Source: Glycine soja
Taxonomy: Eukaryota; Streptophyta; Magnoliopsida; Fabales; Fabaceae
Length of the DNA stretch: 64,000 nt
Direction of reading: 5' to 3'
NCBI RefSeq assembly: GCF_004193775.1
Contig: NC_041016.1
Coordinates: 9,883,395 to 9,947,394 of the forward strand
The notes below the pieces were generated by a model, which was given only the letters and a program-made list of their open reading frames with translations, was not told where the DNA came from and ran no database searches. This document shows positions 12,862 to 23,530 of this stretch, in pieces; position 1 is the first letter of the stretch; each line of letters starts with the position of its first letter. A program made the position numbers and the translations under genes.

Positions 12862-15800
12862 TCAAGTTTTTCTAATATCAAAGTTGAATTCATGCTGGTG
12901 AATATTTGTAGAAGAATAACTATTGGATGCATTAGGTCTCTCAAAAGGAGCATGGACAATGTGGGGAAGCTCAATTGTAGATGTTGTTGCATCTTCCATC
13001 ATGATTATTGCTTGTTCATCAATTTGGGTTGATTCTTTGATCATGTGGTTGGACTGCCTTGTATTATTGGGGGAGCCACCTTTAGTCCCTATCAAGGAAG
13101 ATGGTTCTGCCTTTTCAGCCTTGCTTTTGCTACCCATCTGCTCTCATTGTGAGAAGAATAAAGCAAAGAACACAACAAGCATGTTAAAGTTTTGATCAAA
13201 GCTTATATTGTACTTTCAGTTAAGTTTTTATGAATCTAATGGAGGAAGCATGTCCTTAGATTTATCCAATTACCTGAGTCACAATTGTGTACAAAGGCAA
13301 GGTGCTATAACTGCAAAGCACTTGAACAATTACACTGTATGACATAAATATTACCACTAAGCGTTAGATGAGAACATAGCGCATGTTTCTATGTTGCAAT
13401 ATATAAAGTATTTCATGATTTTCTATTTTTCACTTTAAGAGAGTATAATACCCCATTATAAGTCTTGGGATAACGTAGGCTATTTTCTCCATAATGCATG
13501 AATCCAATCCATATGTTGTCTGCATAGGGAATGATTAAGAGAGAGAAAAATTATTTGTTAAAAATGACTCAGATATTTCACTTCTACATTGACTTTTTCC
13601 AAGCTAAGTTGAAAATTATGTTTGATTTGATTTGAGAGGGAAGTTTATAGAGCAAACACTCACCCAAATCCAGAACAAAAATGCAATCTCAAAAGAGTTT
13701 TGAAACAAAATGAAGTGAAGTAAGTGAAGGACTAGGGATGGACGGGTAAACCAAAAGTATTCATCTGATGGCTTCACTGAACGGGAATCTTCCTTTCCCA
13801 TCATATCTATTGATTCCTGAGCCAAACGAGCGATTATGTGCTCCAACTTTGCCCCCACCAGAAGTAGAAGCTGTTTCATAAGCAAGCTTAATACAAGTCT
13901 CACCTTAACAAAATTTCATTCTTCATTAGTATTGTCAAGAATAAATCATCAATTTAGCCCCCCAAGTATATTACTCTCTCTCTCCTCTTGAATATCCATG
14001 GGTTTGGTCTCTAAGTTGATATAAGGATTTTCTGATACGTAATGCTATGTTTGGATTAAAATTTGGAAACATAAGTTTTTGTTTGAATCAAAAGTATGTT
14101 ATAAACTTAAGTTTGTTAACGAGTTTATAATAACATGATTATGTTTGGATATTTTATTTTCAAAAGTAAGTTGATAAAATAAAATTTGTTTGGATAATAT
14201 CAATCAAAAGTATTTTTACTACTTCATGTTTCTATCGTAACTATACAAATTAAAAGTATTTTACTTTAAAAGTAACAAATTACCCCCAAACTGTTGGTTG
14301 CAGCATTAATTTTTGAAAAATCCAAACATAATACAAAACTAAGTTTGGGACTCCAAAAGTATGTTCAAGGCAACGGGTAGTCCAACATAGCCTAAGAAGA
14401 TTACTTAACATGATTTTTAATACTTAATTAAGTGATTACTTGTATATATATTTTTTTCTTTAGGCATCATTTAGGGAAAAAAAAAAGTAATAGTCCTAAT
14501 GTTAACAAAATATCTATTTGAAAAGAATGCAAATCACTTACAATCAATGGTAAAAAGGCTAACCAGAAATAAGTGTGCCATCCTGCATAGTAAACTCATA
14601 AGTAGGTAGATATAAAACAGTCATTGTTCAATTCAATAGAATATAGCCAAAGAGGATCCTAATTAATTAAGTATTTATTTACCTTCAAGATCCATCAGCA
14701 AAAACAGCACAACAAAGAGCCACAGGTACCAGCTACGGTATGTAAAACAATCAAGAACGGTTGGCTTATTACAAATCATTTTTTCTTTCAATAAACTAAA
14801 ATAGATTATGAGATAAACTTTTTTAAACTCTTACCTTATGCCTACAACTGTTTTGAAGTCGACTTCAAGTGTCCGCAGCATGTAATTATGAAAATTATAT
14901 TCCGGGTTTTGTGGGTGGTGTTCCTGGAAAAGGTTACAAGTAATGTAGTTTATATTACTTGCATACCATAAATTTAATTATTCTCCGAAAGATTAACAAT
15001 ATATTATAACCAGATCTTAACCTTGACAAATCCGTACCGCAGTGCAAGGTAGTCAGATTTTGTAACAGAGCCATGAAATTGCTTGAAGAATGATCTCTGC
15101 CAATACAAACCCAAACTGAAGGGTAACTCATGAAAAAAAAAACCACTAAACATCCATACATATTAATTAATGTATTCTCTCTTAGCTAGCCTTATGACTT
15201 TTATTTCATTTTTTTTTTTAAATCTTTTCAGATACTATTACTTAAATTTAGTCTACATTGATTTGGATTTGAATTTTAAATTTTCACGCAATTTCAAATT
15301 TTATAATACTAAAAGATATACCAATGATTATTTCCCATTGATTGTAAATTTTTTTTACACAGTATGATTATGTTTGGTTTAGGGAGGGAGAAGAAAAATA
15401 AGAGAAAAATTTGATGGGTCCCATATGGAATTCACATTTTTTATACTCTAATTTAATTAAAAAAAATTCTCTTCTATTTGATAGTTTCATTTTAGGTGAT
15501 ATTGACAAATACAATAAGAATTATTTTTATAGTTACATTTTTGGGAAGGACAAAAATGGTAGTGAAAGGGATAATTCCAATATTAGTATAGTAACCGGTA
15601 TGAATGATATAAATGATAATGATTCCACTGTAGGAAATCTAGTAATTTTGCTAAAAATAAAAAATATGTGTTTGGTTTGCATTTTTATTTTCTAAAAACT
15701 ATTTTCATTTTCAAAATATTAGAATTCTGAAAACATGTTTAGTTTGACTTCTTATTTTTTTCATTTTATGCTTTTCAGTGAAGCTAAACCGGATTTTATT

Positions 15801-17727
15801 GTTTCCATTTTTTGGTTCGTTTGAAAAAATATTTTTACTGAACATGTTTTCAAAAATCCAATCAAACACATTTCCATCACCATTTTCTATTTCCAGTGAG
15901 AATGAAAACAGGAAATAATCAAACCAAAGCATTTGTGTTTTCATCCTCTGAACTAAACACATCCTACATGCACCTCTATTAACTCTCAAACACTATCTTT
16001 CTTATTAACCGGTAGAAGTTTGCTATTCCATTGTTAGAAGAAGACTAAGCAAGGTTCTGAAGACTTACCAGCCAACTAATAACAGCTGCTCTTCTCCAAT
16101 ATCCGTCAGCATGCACTTTGAAGAACTCACGGTAATCTTTTTCTGCATTTGAGAAAAGCTAGAAAGTTGAAATATGAAAAGACAAATTGTTTCATTTTCT
16201 TATATAGATCATCTGAAATTTAGATTCAAATTACAACTTGAACTTATGATCTTGTTCCTACAATAATCCTCCCAGCTGTTCCATTCGCGGATCTACACCA
16301 TGTAAATTGAACATTAATATGCTGCAAATCATGGATGGACTATTACTTTTACTAAGCATGTATCAACTTCAAGGAGTATCATATTCATATCACCAACTTT
16401 TTACCTTTGCTCCTCCAAGAAGCATTGTGGTGACACAGAATATTGCATGTACAACGGCCAATACAAAGATAAAAATGTGAAGGTGATGTACAGATTCCAA
16501 TGATAACAATGGAACCTTCCCCTGATTAGGAAAAAGAAAGGAATGGATTATAAATATGTAAATCAAATAATTTGTCTTTACATTCAAGTGTTATTTTGTG
16601 AGGGTTTTTTTTTTTTGGCTAAATAAGAGTACTCTTTCCAGTTTTATAGGATTCCAATATTCTTTGTCAATAACATTGGTAGCAACCTCAATAAATCAAA
16701 ATAAAATAATTGGCTATTACCTTTTGCCTACAATGATCTGAACCAGTATCAGTAGAAAAAAGCCTCCGTCTGTTTATTATAGCATCATAGTATATCTGAT
16801 AATGCTCTGAACCTTCTGGAGACCTATGAGGTCTCTTGCATGGAAGCATTTGGGTTGCAAGATTTGGTGAGATACAAATATCGCTTATTAGACCTTGAAA
16901 TACGGTTAATAGCAGGGAAATGAACCCTAAAAGCATCAATTCTGGTGAAAACATAAAGTACAGATTGATCAGGCTAAAGAATTAGATATTACAGTGGACA
17001 TCTACAGAAGAAGTATCATAAAAGGTTGTATGTACTCAATAAATGTGAAGCAATGTTTTGTACTCCATAGGATTGAGAATACATTATGTAATCCACTTCA
17101 AAGTACAACTATTACTTATGTTTACTTTCTTCATTTAGAAGACTCAATCCGGTGTCTTTGGATTTGAGATTACTTATTTGAATAATTTAATTCCACAATG
17201 ATTCAATTTTTGGGAAGGAACGGGGGCAATATTAATTGAAACATTTACCTCTTCAAAATTGTAATAATATTCTCTACAGGTCTAAATGTTAATAAACAAA
17301 TTGTATGATGTGTCAACATATAATATTTAACAGCATTTTATGCTTGAGAGTGAATCAAATTTAAACTCATAAAAGAACCTACCTTCTTCCAATTTTGTCA
17401 AGGCTTCATACAATGCAGTCTGACCTTTGCTCTTAAGGTACTGTAACATCCAACCGAACAAACAACTCATCATGAACATTAAGTAATTAAGACATGCCAA
17501 AAAGAAAACAATTACGTAACAAGAATAACAGCAACTCCCTTAAACAGAACAAAATGGTTGAGAAATCAACTAGGCCACAAGAAATGTGAAGGCATGTGTT
17601 AGTTCACCTTTCCAAGTTTGTGAAGGGCACGCTCAACACAAAGAGAGATGAAAACAATGATGGAGCAAACAACCGCAACAATCCATGTTGGTGTATATTC
17701 CAGAGACTGGTTCAATTCTTCTGCCAT
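12862..17727 (-). CDS. MLO-family seven-transmembrane protein
   Basis: Fourteen exons were modelled on the minus strand: 17727-17608, 17440-17383, 16941-16721, 16521-16405, 16292-16244, 16142-16069, 15096-15022, 14923-14835, 14732-14683, 14582-14542, 13870-13664, 13519-13452, 13334-13274 and 13137-12862. Together they give about 501 aa. Family landmarks are the start MAEELNQSLEYTPTW, ELMLLGFISLLLTV, GKVPLLSLESVHHLHIFIF, RSFFKQFHGSVTKSDYLALR, SWYLWLFVVLF, GWHTYFWLAF, VGAKLEHII, KPSDEYFWF, HFILFQNSFEIAF and QVLCSYSTLPLY. MLO proteins are plasma-membrane or endomembrane proteins, recently described as calcium channels, with roles in powdery mildew susceptibility, root bending and pollen tube reception. 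The VHADGYWRRAAVISWLRSFF stretch recalls Arabidopsis MLO1/13/15 (clade II), from memory. The boundary of exons 5 and 6 is uncertain: the obvious donor at 16261 would create a stop, so a later donor at 16243 was used. The C-terminal exon lacks the usual calmodulin-binding segment. Confidence 0.88.
14043..14392. mobile_element. Tourist-like MITE in an MLO intron
   Basis: The ends TGCTATGTTTGGATTA and, inverted, GGCTATGTTGGACTA are flanked on both sides by TAA (14040-14042 and 14393-14395). A TAA target duplication with a (G/T)GCTATGTTTGG end fits PIF/Harbinger (Tourist) MITEs. It lies in the intron between MLO exons 10 and 11. Confidence 0.65.
15664..15962. mobile_element. MITE-like inverted repeat in an MLO intron
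   Basis: The left end reads ATGTGTTTGGTTTGC and the right end, inverted, GGATGTGTTTAGTTC. Further inward complementarity involves AAAACATGTTTAGTTTGA against CTGAACATGTTTTC. It lies in the 972-bp intron between MLO exons 6 and 7 and probably belongs to the same superfamily as other TGTTTGG-ended elements here. Confidence 0.5.
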
Positions 17728-18754
17728 GTTTTGCACTTTTGTTACCAAAACAAACCTTTCTGATCAATATGTATTTAGGCCTGAAAGTGATGGTAGTTAT
17801 GGTAACAATATTCTGCATGGGGCAGAGTTGATGTATGCCACAGCAAGCAAGGAATGTTTCCCAACTTGTCAAGGTATCAGACAAATAAATGAAGTTGGCA
17901 AATGCATTAAAGGTGGAACCAGATTCAAAGTGGTGGTCACGAGTAGCGTGCAAGATTGACTAATAAAGTAAAGATAGTTTGTTTCACAACCATGGTTTCC
18001 ATATATCTCACCTGACATATTCACATTGGGACACCAAAAAGAATTGAAAGTACATTTTAACGTGTAACGTTGTTTTTTGTTTGTTTATGTGGAACAAAAA
18101 AGTCTAGTGTTGTCAATTATACGATTCACTGGTTTGCCCCTTGTCTCTCTTCTTTTTAGGTTCACTTGTCTCCTTTTAGTGTTCAAAGTGAATATATACA
18201 TACAAAATCCACGGTTATTTAAAAGGATGGTTTCTAGCAGTTAGGATTATGCTTGTGCTTGGATAGATCCTTTGGCAGAACCTTTAGAACAGCTTAATGG
18301 CTATCTTACAAAATAGAATGAAGAAAAAAAGAACCCATGATTAACGAGAAAAATGTAAGACTAAAAGAAAATAGATAGAAGGAAAGAACAATATTGAGTA
18401 AAACTGTGAAGGCATTAGATGAAACTGTCAAACAATTACAAGCTGTTCAGTTTTTCATGTTTAAAGAATACAAGATTTGATTTAGATACATATATACTAT
18501 ATGTGTATCACAAAAATTTAAAGAGACACACTCTCAAGTACCACTTTATCAATTCTTAATGCTAAATCTTGAGTCGATCATTGGCCCCAGGCAGCTATAT
18601 TCAGTAGGCCAAGCTCCATTTCTTCTATTTCTCAAAGCTTTTTTTCTGCAAAATTACCTTGATCTTTCAGTTGATACAAAACAACGAAGGTTACCGGTGC
18701 ACTCAAATCATCTGGGATACTTGCTAGAAAGAAATAACCAATGGCATGATGCGC
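17728..18754. other. MLO promoter/leader and KOR 3' flank
   Basis: About 1 kb between two co-oriented minus-strand genes. The high side carries the KOR 3' UTR, the low side the MLO leader and promoter. Open frames here on both strands are accidental and show no family match. Confidence 0.5.
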
Positions 18755-21700
18755 TTATGGTTTCCATGGTGCTGGTGGTGGTGGCGGTGTAGGAAACATT
18801 GGGGGAACAGCAGAGAAAATGGTATTTTTGTCAATCGATGTGCTTTTGTCGCCTGACAATGCCACTAGTGCTGCAACTAAACCAGCATTTCCAGCAAGAG
18901 TTGGCTCTGTGTAATTGTAGTTTGTACGAACATCATGGAAGCCATCATGCTTGTCAGGACCAGCAACCATGGCACCAACAATTGTATTTGGGTTTGGCTT
19001 AGAAGTGTCCCTCCATTTCCATCCACCCTTACAGCTATACTTGATCTTGTTCTTCGGTATAGATGCTCCTCTATGGTGAACATGTTTTGGGTAATGATTA
19101 CCAAAACCTACAACATAGCTCATTTTCCTTGGGTTATTTCCAAGGATGTAATCAATCTGCAAAAACACCGACAAAAGGGAAAAGAAAAATTAGTCCATAC
19201 ACCTCTTAGTGATATCATTAACATTACGAAGAGTTGGATGCCATAGACATCATCTCTCTTAAAGTAGCACAATATCACACACCTGGGTCTTGGCAAAATT
19301 ACGGAGCACATCAGTTGAAAAGAAATTAGGTCCACAATACCATCCAGGTGTATCAGCAGCATCAAGATAATCACTATAAAGGGCAGCCAAAAAGGCAGCA
19401 TTGACCACATATTGGAGAGGCTGAGGCCTACCGTGGTTTAATTGAATCAAGCCACCTGGGTGCACAAAATACCAACATTTGCATTAGAATAGAAATTGGA
19501 AAGTCATAAATTCTGATGTCCGGTGGAAAGGTTTGAAGTAAGAATTGTTACCTTTGGTTCTATTAAAGCTTGTGAAAACTGGTAGATAGGAGCACATGAT
19601 TATGCTTGTCTGGTTGTGAAAGGTCTTTAAAATTTCTTCATATGGATACCCGGGACTCAAGAATAACCTCAAACGACTCAGAAGAACCTAAATACAAGAT
19701 GACAAAAATCAAATCAGTCAAATGTATTTTCACTAAAATTACCATAACATGCAAGATCAGCAGCAATCATACCAAATTATAGCAAAACTATTTCCAATTT
19801 AGGAATAATTAACCAGACCTATAGTTAAAAATCCAAATTTGCTGCTTAAAGACAGAGCATTAAAGCAGCATACAGCATCAAACCATAAACACCACAACTA
19901 CCAGCCAATTATTATTAAAATCTCAGATGGAAGTCTTATTGTAAAATGAAAAAGTGAACAAAAAATCTTCAAAATTCATCATATCTAATTCATCACGACA
20001 TTAACTTCCTGCTATTATCTGTGGATGTTAAATTGCTAATCTACTTTACAAACAACAAATCTAAATGACTTGAGCATATTATAACTTACTATAACAAATA
20101 AACCCTACAAAATTACCTGAGCACCAGCAAGCTTGTTATCCCAGCTGAGTACTCCATAATCAGGGCCTCCCCAGAAGGCACCAGCATGCTTGGCCAGGCC
20201 AGGAGCCGTAGCAAGCTTAAGGTACGACGAATTTCCAGTAGCAAAGTACATCCAAGCACCTCCCCAAACGTACTCATCCCAGTAACTGGTAGAATTGTAA
20301 AATATTGAAGCCTCTGAACTCCCAGCACTGTACCTGCCTCTCTGATCCCTGGAAAACTTGAACAGCGTGGTCGCACCATGCACCAGTTTCTTGGAATAGG
20401 CCTTGTTGTCCTTGAAAACAATGGAAGCAGAAGCCAAGGCAGCAGCCATCTCAGCCGCGAGATCGGAACAACTGTGGCATTCAGTCACAGGGCGGTCATA
20501 GTCCATGTCCTCCGGACGCATCCAGCAATAGTGATCATTCGGACTGTCACCACCAGAAGTATCTCCAAGCCCAACCTGTCAAACAAGCCCAAAAAAACAT
20601 AATTGAGAAACATCCTACTCCACAGTCCACACCACACCAAATTTTCTTGTCCATCAAAATAAGAAACTAAAAAAACAACATATAAGATGCATCCTCCACA
20701 ATTTACACTCCATATCAAGGTTTTAAAAATCGATCCATAACTGCAATTTTGACTACAACATCAGAGTTTTTGCGGTTGTAGTGACCACATCACAACCACA
20801 ATTGCAACAGCACTAACCATATTTCATATTTGTCTACAGTTTTCTACAATATCAAAGTTGCAACAAAACTGCGACCGCGACCGTGGTCGCAGTTTAAAAC
20901 CTTTGTCCATACTCTATAGTCTATACTAATACTAGAACGATCCTTAGCAAGCAAATCACTTAATGCTACAAAATCAAGAATGAATGAAAACAAAAAGAAA
21001 GAGGGGGTGGATCATGGATGGGGATACCTGAGCAGCAAGGGTGGTGATGGTATCAGCAGTGCTATTAAAACTCTTGAGAAAATAATCAGTACCCCACTTG
21101 ATAATCTCCTTCACATGATCAAGCTCCCCAGCAGCCTCATACTTTGCACTGTACTCAATCACACTCCAACTCAACATAGTAATGGAAAACGAAGCAGGAA
21201 AGTTAAACTTGATAGCATCCCCTGCATCATAGTACCCTCCCACCAGATCCTTAATCGCAGCAGAATGATCCGAAGATTTCCCATCTTGCATCCCCGAGTT
21301 TCCCCTCCAAGACACATTGTTATGCTTCGGTAACTTCCCCGCTGCAACAACACAACCCAAATAAAACACAAGTTAGTTTATATATACTATATTTTGGCTT
21401 GAGGAGGGATCAAGTTAATTATAAGAGAGTTACTTTTCATCCACATCATTTAATTTCTTGAAATCTAATGGTTGCTAATCTTAACTATTAGATTTCAAGA
21501 AAATGAACTGTGGAAATGAGGAGTAACTTTACTTCATCCCTCCTCTCTTGTTTTTATGTTTACTCAATGCGGGAACTTCTTCTTTATTTGGTAGTTGACA
21601 TACATCGTTGGCCATTGAAGAACATGAGGGCCTTGTGGAGGGCGAGGGTGTAGTTGTCGGGAGGGGGGTGTTTGTGGCGGTGGCGGGGGACGGTGTTGAC

Positions 21701-21976
21701 GATGAGGGCAATGAGGCCGGCGAGGAAGGCGGCGAAGAGGAGGGTGCCGAGGGTCCACTTGAAGATCTTGCGGCTGACGATGATGCAGCCGAGATCGACG
21801 TACTTCTTCTTCTTCTGCTCGCCGGGGCCTAGGAGCCAGCTCTGCTGCGTCTCGTCCAAGGGACGCGACAGCGCCGCCCTGTCCACGTCCTGCAGGTTCC
21901 GGCTCCGCTCGTCCTCCGTTGCCGAGTCCGTCGCGTTTATCTCCAACGGACCACCCCATGAATCTCTAGAGTACAT
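18755..21976 (-). CDS. KOR1: KORRIGAN-like membrane-anchored endo-1,4-beta-glucanase (GH9)
   Basis: Six exons, 21976-21604, 21341-21028, 20575-20117, 19687-19552, 19455-19283 and 19156-18755, give 618 aa with every phase closing; Arabidopsis KOR1 is about 621 aa. The cytosolic N-terminus ([40 protein letters not shown]) carries the KOR sorting signals. One membrane anchor follows ([20 protein letters not shown]), then the lumenal or apoplastic GH9 domain. That domain has [12 protein letters not shown], which includes the catalytic-base aspartates, the HHRGAS histidine motif, and the [13 protein letters not shown] signature with the acid glutamate. The C-terminus is the usual proline-rich [15 protein letters not shown]1 works with cellulose synthase complexes at the plasma membrane and Golgi. 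The start at MYSRD was chosen over upstream in-frame sequence, which has no ATG and is not conserved. Exon 1 is notably GC-rich. Confidence 0.95.
20716..20905. mobile_element. MITE in KOR intron 2
   Basis: The ends CAAGGTTTTAAAAATC and, inverted, CAAAGGTTTTAAACTGCG bracket about 190 bases rich in AACCGCAAT and CGCGACCG motifs. A diverged relative sits in FRO intron 2 at about 34440-34605. Confidence 0.6.
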
Positions 21977-22166
21977 CTTCCCTCGCTCACTCGAACCAAC
22001 AAAAATGCCACCGACACAACACAACACAACACACACTGTTTCTTTCAATCAACGAGTAGTTGTTTGGTTTTAGTAGGATCGTGTTGTGCTGGTGTCTTGC
22101 TGTCGTGTTTCTTTCATTTTATTTATATCTTTTTCTTTAATTGCTGTATTATTTTGTAGGAAACCA

Positions 22167-23530
22167 TTAAAAAAATAAATAACTATTTTCGTTTCTGAAC
22201 ATATAATTCAGTGATAGATCTATTTTGCAAAGATTAAAATTTAAAATTTAATTTTTAGAAGTGTAAAAAATGTGATAAATTTATTTGATAGTTAACTTTC
22301 TTCCGTTACTATTAATAAAATAGCCTACATAACACATAAAGATAGATCTATCATGAAATTGATGGTCAATTGGTTATACTAAATAGATTTGACAAAAATA
22401 TTAATAAGTTATCATTATTGGACCTAAATGTCAATAACTTTTTATTGAATGAGAATGTTTGTATTTTTTTTTTCTAAAAAAAATGTTAGTAATTTTTTTT
22501 TGTTCAAAAAATGTCAATAAATTACTAATATTGGATCAAAATGTGAATAATTTTTCATTGTATTAAAATGTCAGTAATGTTTTATTGGACTTAAATATCA
22601 CTATATTTCTATTGGACTAATTTATTAGATCACACATCTCATTTCATTTAAGGATAAAATATAATTTTAGGATAAATTTCTGTCCTTTTTATGGTTACAA
22701 GTATAACATCGTAATAATCATTTAAAAAAAAGTATTTTGGCAAAAATAATAACCTTGATTAACAACTATAATTTGTTTGTTACAATAGAAATTATCCAGA
22801 ATAAACATTCTACTTAGATAAATTTGTAATGATTTGTATATTGTTACAATATTTATTTTAGTAAATTGATAGAATGTTTATTTTGGATAATTTTTACTGT
22901 CACAGACAAATAATGGTTGTTAATTAAGGTTATTATTATGTTTATTTTAAATTATGTTTTCCAAAATGTTTTTTAAGTGATTATTGTAATACTATGCTTG
23001 TAACAATAAAAAATACCAAAATTTATCCTAAAATTATATTTTATTCTTAAATAAACGAAATTTGAAATCTAACAAATTAGTCAAATAGAGTGATTTTTAT
23101 GTCTAATAAAAAGTTACTAACATTTACGTAGAATAAAAAAAAATATTGAGATTTTGATATAATAAGAAAATTACTAACATTATGGTCCAATAATGATAAC
23201 TTATTGACATTTTGGTCCAATGAAAACTTACCAATATTTTGGTCCAAAAAAAAATTATTGACATTTAGGTCTAATAACAATAATTTATTGATATTTTTGT
23301 CCGATCTATTTAGTATGACCACGTTGACAATCAATTTTGTGACAAATTTGTCCATTTTGTATCACCTAAATTATTTTATTAACGATAGCAAACGAAAATT
23401 AAGTGTTGGATAAATTTGTCGCACTTTTTACATTTTTAAAGACTAAATTTTATATTTTAATATTTTATAGACGAATTTATCAACGAATTATATATTTGAG
23501 GACAAAAATAAATATTTATTTTAAAAAAAT
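22167..23530. mobile_element. Large palindromic foldback element with 10-bp flanking repeats
   Basis: TTAAAAAAAT occurs exactly at 22167-22176 and 23521-23530. Between these, almost the whole 1.34 kb folds on itself around about 22845. Examples are ACCTAAATGTCAATAA in the left arm against inverted TTATTGACATTTAGGT in the right arm, and AGGATAAAATATAATTTTAGG against its inverse near 23035. Arms are diverged but collinear to the ends. Subterminal text repeats the unit TTATTGACATTTTGGTCCAA several times. A 9-10 bp duplication with long inverted repeats fits a non-autonomous Mutator-like or foldback transposon. It encodes nothing and lies upstream of the KOR gene. Confidence 0.75.

Noticed and set aside
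17633..17959. Frames of about 100 codons on both strands over MLO exon 1
   Set aside because: The MLO N-terminus lies in another frame with a consistent splice site and family match.
21564..21959. Second long frame over KOR exon 1 and plus-strand frames there
   Set aside because: Shadows of the GC-rich KOR exon; composition only, no domain.
22046..22048. Upstream extension of the KOR N-terminus by 24 residues
   Set aside because: It begins at TTG, not ATG, and KOR proteins start at MY(S/G)RD.
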